Shown: positions 44,038 through 52,281 of the stretch, one piece after another | Layout: the number at the start of each line of letters is the position of its first letter | Position numbering within the stretch: position 1 is the stretch's first letter | NCBI RefSeq assembly: GCF_014764505.1 | Contig: NZ_JACXWX010000007.1 | Span: 217,242 to 281,241 of the forward strand | Length of the DNA stretch: 64,000 nt | Source of the DNA: Phormidium tenue FACHB-886 | GTDB taxonomy: Bacteria > Cyanobacteriota > Cyanobacteriia > Elainellales > Elainellaceae | Reading direction: 5' to 3' | The notes under the pieces: model-generated | What the model was told of the DNA's origin: nothing | Databases searched by the model: none | What the model saw: the letters and a program-made list of their open reading frames with translations, nothing else | Made by a program: the position numbers and the translations under genes

Positions 44038-45696
44038 CTACTGCCACACAAAAACTTTTGCTTCGTATTCGCCAATGTCGATCGCTAGCTGGTTATCGAC
44101 CGATTCCACATCATAATTTCCTGTCCACTCATGCCATTTCCCATTTTCTGGGAAATTAACGATTGGATATTCTGCCAGGAACTGATCTGAGAAATTAGCA
44201 ACCACTACAACCCGTGAGCCTTCATCGTTCCAGCGGGTATAGGCAAATACTTTTGCTTCTGCATCTTCAAAGAAGAATTCAATGTTTTCGGTATGCAGCG
44301 CTGGGTTTTGTTTCCGTAGGGCAATGAGTCCTTTGTAATATTCAAACAGGCTGCGGTTCTGGTCATGGCTGAGCAGCGTCCAGTCGATCTTAGCTGAGTC
44401 GATCGTTCTTTGTTTATACTCACCAAACTCAGACCCCATCCAGACCATAGGAATCCCCATTGCCGTCATTAGCAGGGCAACTCCTAGCTTTTGACGGCGA
44501 AAAGCTGCTTCATCCAAGATATTGCGATCGCCCAGTTCAGCCAATACATGATTCTGGTCGTGGTTGGTCAGATAGTTAACGACGTTAGTTGCGCCCATGA
44601 AGCCACGTCGCTTGGCATCCAGCACATCTTTTAGCTGCTCTAAATCAAACACTTCACCTGCTAAATGCGGAATGACTGTGTGGTAGAAGGAATCCTGCCA
44701 GCAGCCATCCATTGGGCCGTCTACGTTGGTGATGCTCGGCGTTTCGGGGATATGTTCTGCCACATTGTAGAACGGCTTTGAGCCTGCAGCCTTCTTTGTC
44801 TCCTGAACAATCCAGTGCATGAAGTCATAGTTCTCGATATGCTTCGCTGCATCGTAGCGGATACCGTCCAAATGATATTCTTCGATCCAGTAACGAACGG
44901 TATCCCCAATAAAGCGACGAGCTGGATAAGTTTCTAGCTTCTCGTCATACAGTTCGTAGTTAAACTCTGGTCCCCAGCTATTATCTGGATCTTTCGGCTC
45001 ATGGTGATACCAGTAGTCGTGATTGATCTGCGTCAGGGGTGCAGCCGATTCAGAGTGGTTGTAAATACCGTCAATAATCACCCGAATTCCGCGAGCATGG
45101 CACTCATCGATCAAGCGCTTCAAGTCTTCTGTAGAGCCATAGCTAGATTCTGTAGCGAAGAAGTGACGCGGATTATAACCCCAGCTATAGTCGCCCGGAT
45201 ATTCCTTGATTGGCATTAGCTCGATCGCATTGATGCCCAGCTCACACAGGTAATCTAGCTTCTCAATGACATGCTTGTATTGACCCCGCGCATAAGGATC
45301 ATCCTCGCCGCCAGAAAAATCTCCAACATGCAGCTCATAGATCACCATCTGATTATCTGGAGGCAGCGGCTTATTGTCATTTAGCCAAACATAAGTATCT
45401 ACAATGCGCTCGCCGTCCTTAATCCGAATGATGCCGTTCTCATCCGAACTCATGCCATCAATATCGGTGGCGTAAGGATCAGTCACCGTCACCCATTGGT
45501 CCGGCTCCAGAAACCAAGACTTAGACTGAACGCGAAACTTGTATTGATAAACGCCATCTTCCAGCTCTACTGTAGTGCGGAAGAAGCCATCCTCTCCTTT
45601 CCGCATGGGAACGTCTTGCCAATTGGAAAACGAACCCACGATCGCTGCTCCCTTGTTATAGGGGGCAAACAACCTAAATTCTATTGGGCTTGTCAT
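44038..45696 (-). CDS. GH13 alpha-amylase family enzyme with N-terminal CBM48-like domain
   Basis: This 552-residue protein has an N-terminal E-set/CBM48-like domain (residues 1-100; FRLFAPYNKGAAIVGSFSNWQ, VYQYKFRV) as in branching and debranching enzymes. A GH13 barrel follows. The catalytic residues are visible: nucleophile Asp282 (GIRYDAAKH), acid/base Glu314 (NVAEHI) and Asp380 (YLTNHDQ). No signal peptide, so it acts on intracellular glycogen or oligosaccharides. It is short for a GlgB branching enzyme. The exact bond specificity cannot be told. It is divergent from the small membrane-protein gene. Confidence 0.9.
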   Translation of the reverse strand: MTSPIEFRLFAPYNKGAAIVGSFSNWQDVPMRKGEDGFFRTTVELEDGVYQYKFRVQSKSWFLEPDQWVTVTDPYATDIDGMSSDENGIIRIKDGERIVDTYVWLNDNKPLPPDNQMVIYELHVGDFSGGEDDPYARGQYKHVIEKLDYLCELGINAIELMPIKEYPGDYSWGYNPRHFFATESSYGSTEDLKRLIDECHARGIRVIIDGIYNHSESAAPLTQINHDYWYHHEPKDPDNSWGPEFNYELYDEKLETYPARRFIGDTVRYWIEEYHLDGIRYDAAKHIENYDFMHWIVQETKKAAGSKPFYNVAEHIPETPSITNVDGPMDGCWQDSFYHTVIPHLAGEVFDLEQLKDVLDAKRRGFMGATNVVNYLTNHDQNHVLAELGDRNILDEAAFRRQKLGVALLMTAMGIPMVWMGSEFGEYKQRTIDSAKIDWTLLSHDQNRSLFEYYKGLIALRKQNPALHTENIEFFFEDAEAKVFAYTRWNDEGSRVVVVANFSDQFLAEYPIVNFPENGKWHEWTGNYDVESVDNQLAIDIGEYEAKVFVWQ

Positions 45697-46025
45697 ATGT
45701 TCCTCTAAAGTGATTTGTATCGAGCTGAGGCGTTCTACGTTCTACTTATTTCTATCAGTAGTGCTGCGTCGCTTTTGCCTGAATCAATTGCATTATTTGG
45801 CTTTGGCTTTATATTCAGCATCTAGCCAAAGAGAGATAGAACTTTGGGTAGAGAGACAGAGAGATGGATTGTATTTCTAATTACTTAGCAACCGCATCCT
45901 CATCTCTCACCCTGAAGACTATCTGAGTTATCTCCTGGGGCAGAATGAGTCGAACTATATGCGCTGATAAAGTGAAAGCAAGGTTGAAGAAACCAAAGAA
46001 AATTAGCAAAAGTTTGGAGGTTGAC
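45697..46025. other. Divergent promoter region, amylase / GlsB-like gene
   Basis: This 329-bp spacer includes a purine-rich stretch GAGAGATAGAAC...AGAGAGACAGAGAGATGG (about 45830-45865). No ORF, hairpin or RNA gene is recognised. It should contain both promoters. Confidence 0.4.
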
Positions 46026-46295
46026 ATGAATATTATCGCTTGGATTCTTTTGGGTTTGTTGGCTGGTGCAATTGGTAAGGCTATTTATCCTGGTCACCAA
46101 GGTGGCGGCATTTTATCAACGATTATTTTGGGTATTATTGGTGCATTTGTAGGTGGTAGCTTGTACACCCTACTGACAACAGGAACGCTGCAATTGGCGG
46201 CAACAGGTCTGAGCATTCCTGGATTAATTGTGGCGATTGTGGGTGCAATGATTGCGATCTTCCTGTGGGGCTTGATGACCCGTCGCACGGTTTAA
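46026..46295 (+). CDS. GlsB/YeaQ/YmgE family small membrane protein
   Basis: ATG 46026 has GGAGG 5 nt upstream and opens 89 residues, MNIIAWILLGLLAGAIGKAIYPG, with three membrane segments and glycine-rich GGGILSTIILGIIGAFVGG. These are hallmarks of the transglycosylase-associated/GlsB family, induced by general stress in several bacteria. The molecular function is unknown. A longer in-frame start (45945) lacks similarity. A hairpin terminator follows. Confidence 0.9.
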   Translation: MNIIAWILLGLLAGAIGKAIYPGHQGGGILSTIILGIIGAFVGGSLYTLLTTGTLQLAATGLSIPGLIVAIVGAMIAIFLWGLMTRRTV

Positions 46296-46691
46296 TTAGA
46301 TTCTAGTCTGATTGGTTTTTGACAGGTTGAATCCAATAATTAAATAGGGCTGAACGGGCATAGTTCTTCTTGTTCTAGCCCAGCAAAGAATTCAATACAA
46401 AAGCTTCTTCTGTGACTCCTGCAACCGAGCACAAAAGAAGCTTTTGTTGTCTATTTAGCAATTTTGACTCCAACTGAAGACTTGGCTATGATAGAATCTG
46501 ACGCTGCATAAATCTATACAAACTAGAAGGCAATAATATGCCGAAAGATAGAGGTTAGGGAAAAGAGAAGCTGACTTGCGACAGATATCAAAAGGCAAAA
46601 TAATAAAGATAATTTTTCTGAAGGGGAAAATAGAATTGTCGAAAGCCCTCGCTTCCCGCTTTACAATCGATCACCACTCAAATCTCAAACC
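46296..46691. other. Spacer between GlsB-like gene and CBM20 amylase
   Basis: These 396 bp contain the terminator hairpin at 46398-46446 and the leader of the downstream amylase. No further gene is seen. Confidence 0.45.
46398..46446 (+). terminator. Hairpin terminator after GlsB-like gene
   Basis: CAAAAGCTTCTT pairs exactly with AAGAAGCTTTTG around a 25-nt loop and continues into TTGTTGTCT. Confidence 0.6.
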
Positions 46692-48629
46692 ATGGTAACG
46701 ACACCCCCACCTCAGTATTCAGAAGAACAGCTCAAGGTTGACGATCCACAGGCCAAAGTTGAGGAACTGGTTGCAAAACCCGATCCAAACCAGCCAGAGG
46801 GTGAGATTGATTTAGAATTCCTCTACACGCGTGACATCGAGTTTCGTCAAGAGACCATTTATTTCCTTGTGGTCGATCGCTTCTACGACGGCGATCCAGA
46901 CAACAGCGAAGGACCTAATCCTGAACTCTATGACGCAGAAGCCAAAGACTGGGGCAAATATTGGGGTGGCGATCTACAGGGTGTGATCGATAAGCTGGAT
47001 TATTTAAAGAACATGGGCGTGACTGCCGTTTGGCTAACGCCTTTATTTGAACAAATTGAAGATTTATTTTGCGGTAACGCCGCCATTCATGGCTATTGGA
47101 CAAAAGATTTTCGTCGCATTAATCCTCGCTTCCTAGCCAAAGGCGAAGATAATTCCCTAAACAATACCCAACAGACGTGCAACACTGCCTTCGATCGCCT
47201 AATTGAGGAATTACACAAGCGCGGTATGAAGATGATTTTGGATGTTGTGTGTAACCACAGTAGTCCAGATATAAATGGCGTGAAGGGTGAACTGTACGAT
47301 GATGGCGTGAAGATCGCCGACTTCAATGATGATAAAGACAATTGGTATCACCACTACGGCGAAGTAACCAACTGGGAGGACGAGTGGCAAATTCAAAACT
47401 GCGAACTGGCGGGGCTAGCCACTTTTAACGAAAACAACACTTCTTACCGGGGTTACATCAAAGGGGCCATAAAGCAGTGGCTCGATCGAGGCGTAGACGC
47501 GCTGCGCGTTGATACCGTGAAGCATATGCCGATTTGGTTTTGGCAAGAGTTTAACGCCGAAATTCAAGCCCATAAGCCAGATGTTTTCATCTTCGGCGAA
47601 TGGATCTATGGACACCCCACCGATGAGCGATCGACTGAGTTTGCCAACTGCTCCGGAATGACCATGCTGGATTTTGCACTCTGTGTAGCAATTCGCGGAG
47701 CGCTGGCGCAGGGGGCAGAGCAAGGCTTTCATCTGGTGCAGGATATCCTGAATGAGGATTATCACTACTGCGGTGCAACAGAGCTAGTGACATTCATCGA
47801 CAACCACGATATGTCACGCTTCCAGTCGCTGAACCCAGACCCAGAGATGCTGAAGCTGGCAATGATACTGTTGATGACGACTCGGGGTATTCCCTGTATC
47901 TATTACGGGACCGAGCAGTATCTGCATGATGATACTGACGGGGGCAACGATCCCTACAACCGCCCGATGATGACAAACTGGGATACGGATACAGACGTCT
48001 ATCGTGCTATCCGTCTGCTGTCAGGAGTTCGCCGCCTCAATCCTGCAGTGTCAATGGGCGGACAATGGCAGAAATATGTTACACCCGATGTCTACTCCTA
48101 TGTGCGCCGATATCGAGATTCGATCTGCTTTGTGGCGCTAAATCGGGGTGAAACGGTAACGCTGCCCGAAGTTGAAACTGAGCTACCCGATGGAGAACAT
48201 ACTTGCGTGATCACGCGCAACAAGTATATCGTTCAGGATGGCAAATTCCAAAATCTGACGTTAGAGACGCGTGGGGCAGTAGTAATCAGCCACGTGGGCG
48301 AACGAGTCAAAGGACAAACGATCGTTCGTGCTCAGCTCAATGGCATCCAGACGCAGCCCGGAGAGCGAGTTGTTGTTATCGGCGATTGTCCTGAATTGGG
48401 TAACTGGGATTTGGGCAAAGCATATCCGCTAGAGTACATCAACTCAAACACCTGGTTTGGCGAAATTCCGTTCAACGAAAGCGCCGGTAAAATGATCAAC
48501 TACAAATATGCGATCTTGCGTGAAGGCACTGCCCCGCTCCGGGAAAACCTAGTTTCTCGACGCTGGGTGATTGCCAGCGAGGGTACGGTTAAGTGGCGGG
48601 ATATGTGGGCATCTGGGCGAGAATCCTAG
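46692..48629 (+). CDS. GH13 alpha-amylase/CGTase-like enzyme with CBM20
   Basis: This 645-residue protein has a GH13 barrel (about residues 55-430) with nucleophile Asp274 (LRVDTVKHM), acid/base Glu303 (IFGEWI) and Asp373 (FIDNHD). DVVCNHSSP is conserved region I. The order YFLVVDRFYDGD and IPCIYYGTEQYL is that of the CGTase/GH13_2 group. A beta domain follows, and a C-terminal CBM20 starch-binding domain (about 545-640; VVVIGDCPELGNWDLGKAYPLEY). No signal peptide is present, unlike most CGTases, so it probably acts on internal glycogen or starch. Confidence 0.9.
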   Translation: MVTTPPPQYSEEQLKVDDPQAKVEELVAKPDPNQPEGEIDLEFLYTRDIEFRQETIYFLVVDRFYDGDPDNSEGPNPELYDAEAKDWGKYWGGDLQGVIDKLDYLKNMGVTAVWLTPLFEQIEDLFCGNAAIHGYWTKDFRRINPRFLAKGEDNSLNNTQQTCNTAFDRLIEELHKRGMKMILDVVCNHSSPDINGVKGELYDDGVKIADFNDDKDNWYHHYGEVTNWEDEWQIQNCELAGLATFNENNTSYRGYIKGAIKQWLDRGVDALRVDTVKHMPIWFWQEFNAEIQAHKPDVFIFGEWIYGHPTDERSTEFANCSGMTMLDFALCVAIRGALAQGAEQGFHLVQDILNEDYHYCGATELVTFIDNHDMSRFQSLNPDPEMLKLAMILLMTTRGIPCIYYGTEQYLHDDTDGGNDPYNRPMMTNWDTDTDVYRAIRLLSGVRRLNPAVSMGGQWQKYVTPDVYSYVRRYRDSICFVALNRGETVTLPEVETELPDGEHTCVITRNKYIVQDGKFQNLTLETRGAVVISHVGERVKGQTIVRAQLNGIQTQPGERVVVIGDCPELGNWDLGKAYPLEYINSNTWFGEIPFNESAGKMINYKYAILREGTAPLRENLVSRRWVIASEGTVKWRDMWASGRES

Positions 48630-48660
48630 AATAGCTAAAGATCGGTAAAGTTTGGGAAGT

Positions 48661-48688
48661 AGAGAAGGGCGCAATGTCACCCTTCTCT
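48661..48688. terminator. Bidirectional hairpin between convergent genes
   Basis: AGAGAAGGG and CCCTTCTCT form a 9-bp stem with a 10-nt loop, 31 bp after the amylase stop and 19 bp from the deacetylase stop. Confidence 0.7.
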
Positions 48689-48706
48689 ATGCATCAATCT
48701 GGGTGG

Positions 48707-49552
48707 CTAAAACTTGACGCAAAGGACAAAGGAATGTTCGCTGAGTACTCTACGCAGCTTTTGCTCTGTCGTCCGAGCGTTAATTGAATGAGTCAGTTTT
48801 TCCTTCCAAGTTAGGGGAACGTCCGGATGATTCAGGTCTAACTCCCAGGGGTGGATATAGAAGACTACAGGTTGATTTCTGCGTTCTGCTGCAAGGAAAT
48901 TACACCGAGTAATTGCATAGGGATAAAGCCGAAAATAAGCGCCTCCGGAAACCGGCATATTACTTCCGAGAAAGCGTCGTACTGAGAGGGGTATCTCGTA
49001 GATAGAGCCAGCAGAGGTAATGATTTGCTGGGGCATTGGGTCAAAGTTTGCTATGCCATAGCGCCAATTGTGAATTGGAAAAATACTAGAGTCGTATTGA
49101 AACCCAAGCTCTGCAAGAATTTCTAGCGCCCATAGAGATTTTCGAGTAATGGAGAAATAGGGAGCACGATAAGCAGTGACAGGTTGACCCGCAAGATCAG
49201 AGATTACATTGGCAGCTTGTTGGGTTTCCTCTCTAAAACGTTTAGGAGACATGTCATAGATCGGCTCATGAACCCAACCGTGACAGGCAATCTCATGACC
49301 TGCCTCTGCAACCTGTTCAACAAGATGTGGATTTTCAGATGCTGCTACACCCAACCAAAAAAAGGTAGCTTTAACCTGAAATTCTGCAAGAAGATCTAAG
49401 AGCGTTCCTAACCCATAACATAGCCGTCGCTCACTAGAAGTTCTCACTTCTAGATCGGCAGCACCATGGTACCAATCCTCAACATCTACAGTAAAAGCAT
49501 GATGCTTACAGGGAGATTTCAGATCAATTTCCTGGGTAGATAGAATACTCAT
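48707..49552 (-). CDS. Polysaccharide deacetylase, XrtA/PEP-CTERM-system type
   Basis: This 281-residue NodB-fold enzyme removes N-acetyl groups from an exopolysaccharide. The opening HAFTVDVEDWYHGA (catalytic Asp and metal Asp), GHEIACHGWVHEPI (metal His pair) and TAYRAPYFSITRKSLWAL are the core motifs. The C-terminal part (SNMPVSGGAYFRLYPY, VVFYIHPWELDLNHP) matches the DUF3473 extension of exosortase-associated deacetylases. No exosortase is seen in the window. The gene lies in an AT-richer segment without CGATCG and is followed (upstream on the minus strand) by a damaged glycosyltransferase gene. Confidence 0.88.
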   Translation of the reverse strand: MSILSTQEIDLKSPCKHHAFTVDVEDWYHGAADLEVRTSSERRLCYGLGTLLDLLAEFQVKATFFWLGVAASENPHLVEQVAEAGHEIACHGWVHEPIYDMSPKRFREETQQAANVISDLAGQPVTAYRAPYFSITRKSLWALEILAELGFQYDSSIFPIHNWRYGIANFDPMPQQIITSAGSIYEIPLSVRRFLGSNMPVSGGAYFRLYPYAITRCNFLAAERRNQPVVFYIHPWELDLNHPDVPLTWKEKLTHSINARTTEQKLRRVLSEHSFVLCVKF

Positions 49553-49591
49553 AAATAAGCAAAGTTGGGTATCAAGAGGTGAGTATCACGA

Positions 49592-50167
49592 TTATTTCTC
49601 CATATGCTGAGTAGCCTGAGAAATTACTTGGAAAAACTGTAGTACAGTCAGCCAAAGTATTTGTGCTGAGAAGTAAGCAAGGAATCTGGGGCTATGTCTG
49701 AGATTCCTGTACCATAATCGTCGAGGCTCTAATATCAGTCGAAAAAGCCATTCTAAACCTAGACTTTGCATCCAGTAGGGAACCTGAGGCTTGGCTTCTG
49801 CTAAGACATCAAAAGCTCCTCCTATGCCTAGCATGACTACCTTAAACCGATTTTTATTTACGTTCATCCAGCGTTCTTGTTTAGGGCAGCCTAAACCCAC
49901 AAACAAAATTTGAACATTTGATTGTTTGATGTCTTCAAGAATGGAATATTGCTCTTCTAAGGTAAGAGCACGGTAGGGAGGAGAGTAAGCATAGGCTATT
50001 TCCAAAAATGGAAACAGCTTTTTGATTCGCTGCACTAATTCTGTTAAACCATCATTGCTGGTGATGAGTTGAGTCGCTTCTATGCAGCTTGTTCGGTTGA
50101 CTTTCATTCCCAAGATGGAATGATGTTCTGTGAAGTCTTGTAGGTTCTTAAATGAATAAACAAGCAT
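49592..50167 (-). pseudogene. WecB/TagA/CpsF glycosyltransferase with internal deletion
   Basis: This 191-residue frame has the family N-terminus (HSILGMKVNRTSCIEATQLI, residues 15-34) and the intact C-terminal half (IAYAYSPPYRALTLEEQ, QILFVGLGCPKQERWM, GIGGAFDVLAEAKPQVPYWMQSLGLEWLFRL, EPRRLWYRN). Between residues 35 and 40 roughly 75 residues of the usual fold are missing. They include the Asp-Gly catalytic loop (the PDG motif) and part of the sugar-nucleotide site. The join keeps the frame, so a protein could still be made but should be inactive. Family members transfer ManNAc or similar sugars to lipid carriers. Confidence 0.75.
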
Positions 50168-50959
50168 CTAAAGTTTCTACCTTAGCCAAGTGAATGAGCT
50201 TTGATTTGCGGTAGATAGCTTTACACCCTTGTAAAAATCCAGCGTTAGATGACTGGCTTCAAACCTTCAATTAGAAACCGCGCAAAGCAAGATTTCCAAG
50301 GAAGAATCCTTCACAATTTAACTGCTGCATCTAGCAAACTTTTGGCAATTACTGAAGTGACTTATTGAATTGGGCTTGAGCAAAGATCGAGCCGAAAAGC
50401 CGTGGTGCAAGGCTCCACTACAAGCAATTCAATTAAAGCAATTCAATTAGCGTTATGCGCCCTTTAGATTCGATGTCATCGACGTCAATGTATGAATATT
50501 AGACTTACTAGTTCGTCCTGTAAATATGCAGCTCTTGGGAATTAACGTTTTTTCATACTTCTTTTAATTCAGATAGAGCAAATGCTTGCCAAAGCGAAAA
50601 GTAAATGATAGTAAAAGATATACAGCTCTCTTCTAATCTCTACTTCAATAAGGAATAGTCAGAACTAGATGAAGATTCTATAGATAAACGCAGCTTTCAT
50701 GATCGTGATTGCCAAATAGACCGCAAGAAGCATCTAGATAAACTTACAACTTGACTAACAGCACCAGCTAAGCAGGTGTACTACAGGCTCCCCTTTTCTT
50801 AAGATTTTCTGCGTCTATAGCTATCGCTTTAAAGTTACTTCTTAAAGTTACTTCTCAAGGCATATGAGCTTGAATGTATAACTTTGTATAATCCAATACA
50901 TCTACTTGGCTCTACAGCCTTGTATGCCACCTCTATAGGTAAGTATTGGCAGTGAAGCC
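50168..50959. other. 792-bp intergenic region, no gene recognised
   Basis: This AT-rich region lacks CGATCG sites. It contains short direct repeats (CAATTCAATTA twice at 50430-50450; AAAGTTACTTCT twice near 50831-50856). No ORF above 60 codons with recognisable similarity is present; it may be decayed sequence of the polysaccharide cluster. Confidence 0.45.
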
Positions 50960-51835
50960 ATGAAGGGACTTGTCTTTCGTTCATCGCCACAAGATTGGAA
51001 ACACGAACTCCAAGATGTCATACGCGGTGCGTCTGGTGGTTTTTTGTTTGGCATTCCCCTGCTCTACACCATGGAGGTTTGGTGGATAGGTTCCTACACC
51101 CAGCCTCCCCTAATGCTGGGCATTCTTGCTGTCACCTTCATTGTGATTCTGCTGCTTAACCGCACCGATGGATTCCGTCGATCGAAGCCCGTCCGCCTCA
51201 AAGAATCCGCGATGGATAGCATTGAGGCAATGGCGATCGGCATTGTCTGCGTCACCTGTGCTCTAGTGCTGCTGCGAGAAGTCACTAGCAGTACACCGCT
51301 AGACGAAGCCCTTGGCAAAATTATTTTTGAAGGCGTCCCCTTCTCGATGGGCGTAGCGCTGGCGCGATCGCTGCTCCGAAGCGACGAAAACTCAACCGAG
51401 GAACCAGGCAAAAGCTCGGTCAAAACCAGAAGCGACCGCAGCGCTACGCTGGCTGATATAGGCGCAACTCTAGTGGGAACTGTCATTATTGCCTTTAATA
51501 TTGCTCCAACAGACGAGATCCCCATGCTGGCAGCAGCAGCTTCTCCGCCTTGGCTGCTTGCCATTATTGCGGCTTCTCTGATTGTTTCTTACTGCATTGT
51601 GTTTGCGGCAGGCTTCACCATGCAGTCCGAACGCAGACACCACAAAGGGCTGTTTCAGCACCCCTTGACTGAAACCAGCACCTCTTATCTGATTTCCCTA
51701 GTTGCCGCCGCCTTCATGCTGTGGTTCTTTCATCGGCTAGACTTTGCTGATCCTTGGACGCTATGGCTACGGCAAACGATTCTACTGGGATTGCCTGCCA
51801 CCATCGGCGGAGCTGCCGGACGGTTAACCATATAG
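50960..51835 (+). CDS. TIGR02587-like integral membrane protein
   Basis: This 291-residue protein has about seven hydrophobic segments (near residues 22-40, 48-65, 92-108, 170-190, 200-222, 240-255 and 268-285) and a charged loop at 140-165. The sequences RGASGGFLFGIPLLYTMEVWW and FEGVPFSMGVALARSLL recall the TIGR02587/DUF2391 membrane family, of unknown function. The next gene starts 5 bp after its stop and resembles TIGR02588, with which this family is regularly paired. Confidence 0.78.
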   Translation: MKGLVFRSSPQDWKHELQDVIRGASGGFLFGIPLLYTMEVWWIGSYTQPPLMLGILAVTFIVILLLNRTDGFRRSKPVRLKESAMDSIEAMAIGIVCVTCALVLLREVTSSTPLDEALGKIIFEGVPFSMGVALARSLLRSDENSTEEPGKSSVKTRSDRSATLADIGATLVGTVIIAFNIAPTDEIPMLAAAASPPWLLAIIAASLIVSYCIVFAAGFTMQSERRHHKGLFQHPLTETSTSYLISLVAAAFMLWFFHRLDFADPWTLWLRQTILLGLPATIGGAAGRLTI

Positions 51836-51840
51836 AACCT

Positions 51841-52275
51841 ATGAAACGATCGCCCTCCTACAACTCATCTAGCACCAAACCCCAAGCCAAAACCGGGTCA
51901 CGACGCGGCATTTCTGCTGAGCAAGTTACCTTTGCGATCGCCGCGCTGATTGTGGTCTCTCTAGTCGGGCTCGTGATCTTTAGCTGGGTAACGCAAAGCA
52001 AACAGCCACCCATCCTCTCGATTCGCAGCGAAGCCGTGCGCGAGGCACAAGGACAGTTTTACATCCCCTACAGTGTGACAAACGATGGTGGTGAGACGGC
52101 TGAGTCGGTCCAGGTGCTCGGCGAGCTAGAGATTAACGGCAAGGTTGCAGAGGCAGGCGAACAGCAGATCGACTTCCTTTCCGGGGGCGAAACCGAGGAA
52201 GGAGCATTCATCTTCCGGCAAGACCCCCGCAAGGGCAACTTAACGCTGCGGGTTGCTAGCTACAGCTTGCCCTAG
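51841..52275 (+). CDS. TIGR02588-like membrane-anchored protein
   Basis: This 144-residue protein starts at ATG 51841. A basic cytoplasmic N-terminus (residues 1-28) and one membrane segment (about 33-55; VTFAIAALIVVSLVGLVIFSW) precede an Ig-like periplasmic domain (PPILSIRSEAVREAQGQFYIP, VTNDGGETAESVQVLGEL, GGETEEGAFIF). This fits TIGR02588, the partner of the preceding gene's family. The pair probably forms a membrane complex of unknown role. Confidence 0.78.
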   Translation: MKRSPSYNSSSTKPQAKTGSRRGISAEQVTFAIAALIVVSLVGLVIFSWVTQSKQPPILSIRSEAVREAQGQFYIPYSVTNDGGETAESVQVLGELEINGKVAEAGEQQIDFLSGGETEEGAFIFRQDPRKGNLTLRVASYSLP

Positions 52276-52281
52276 CGATCT

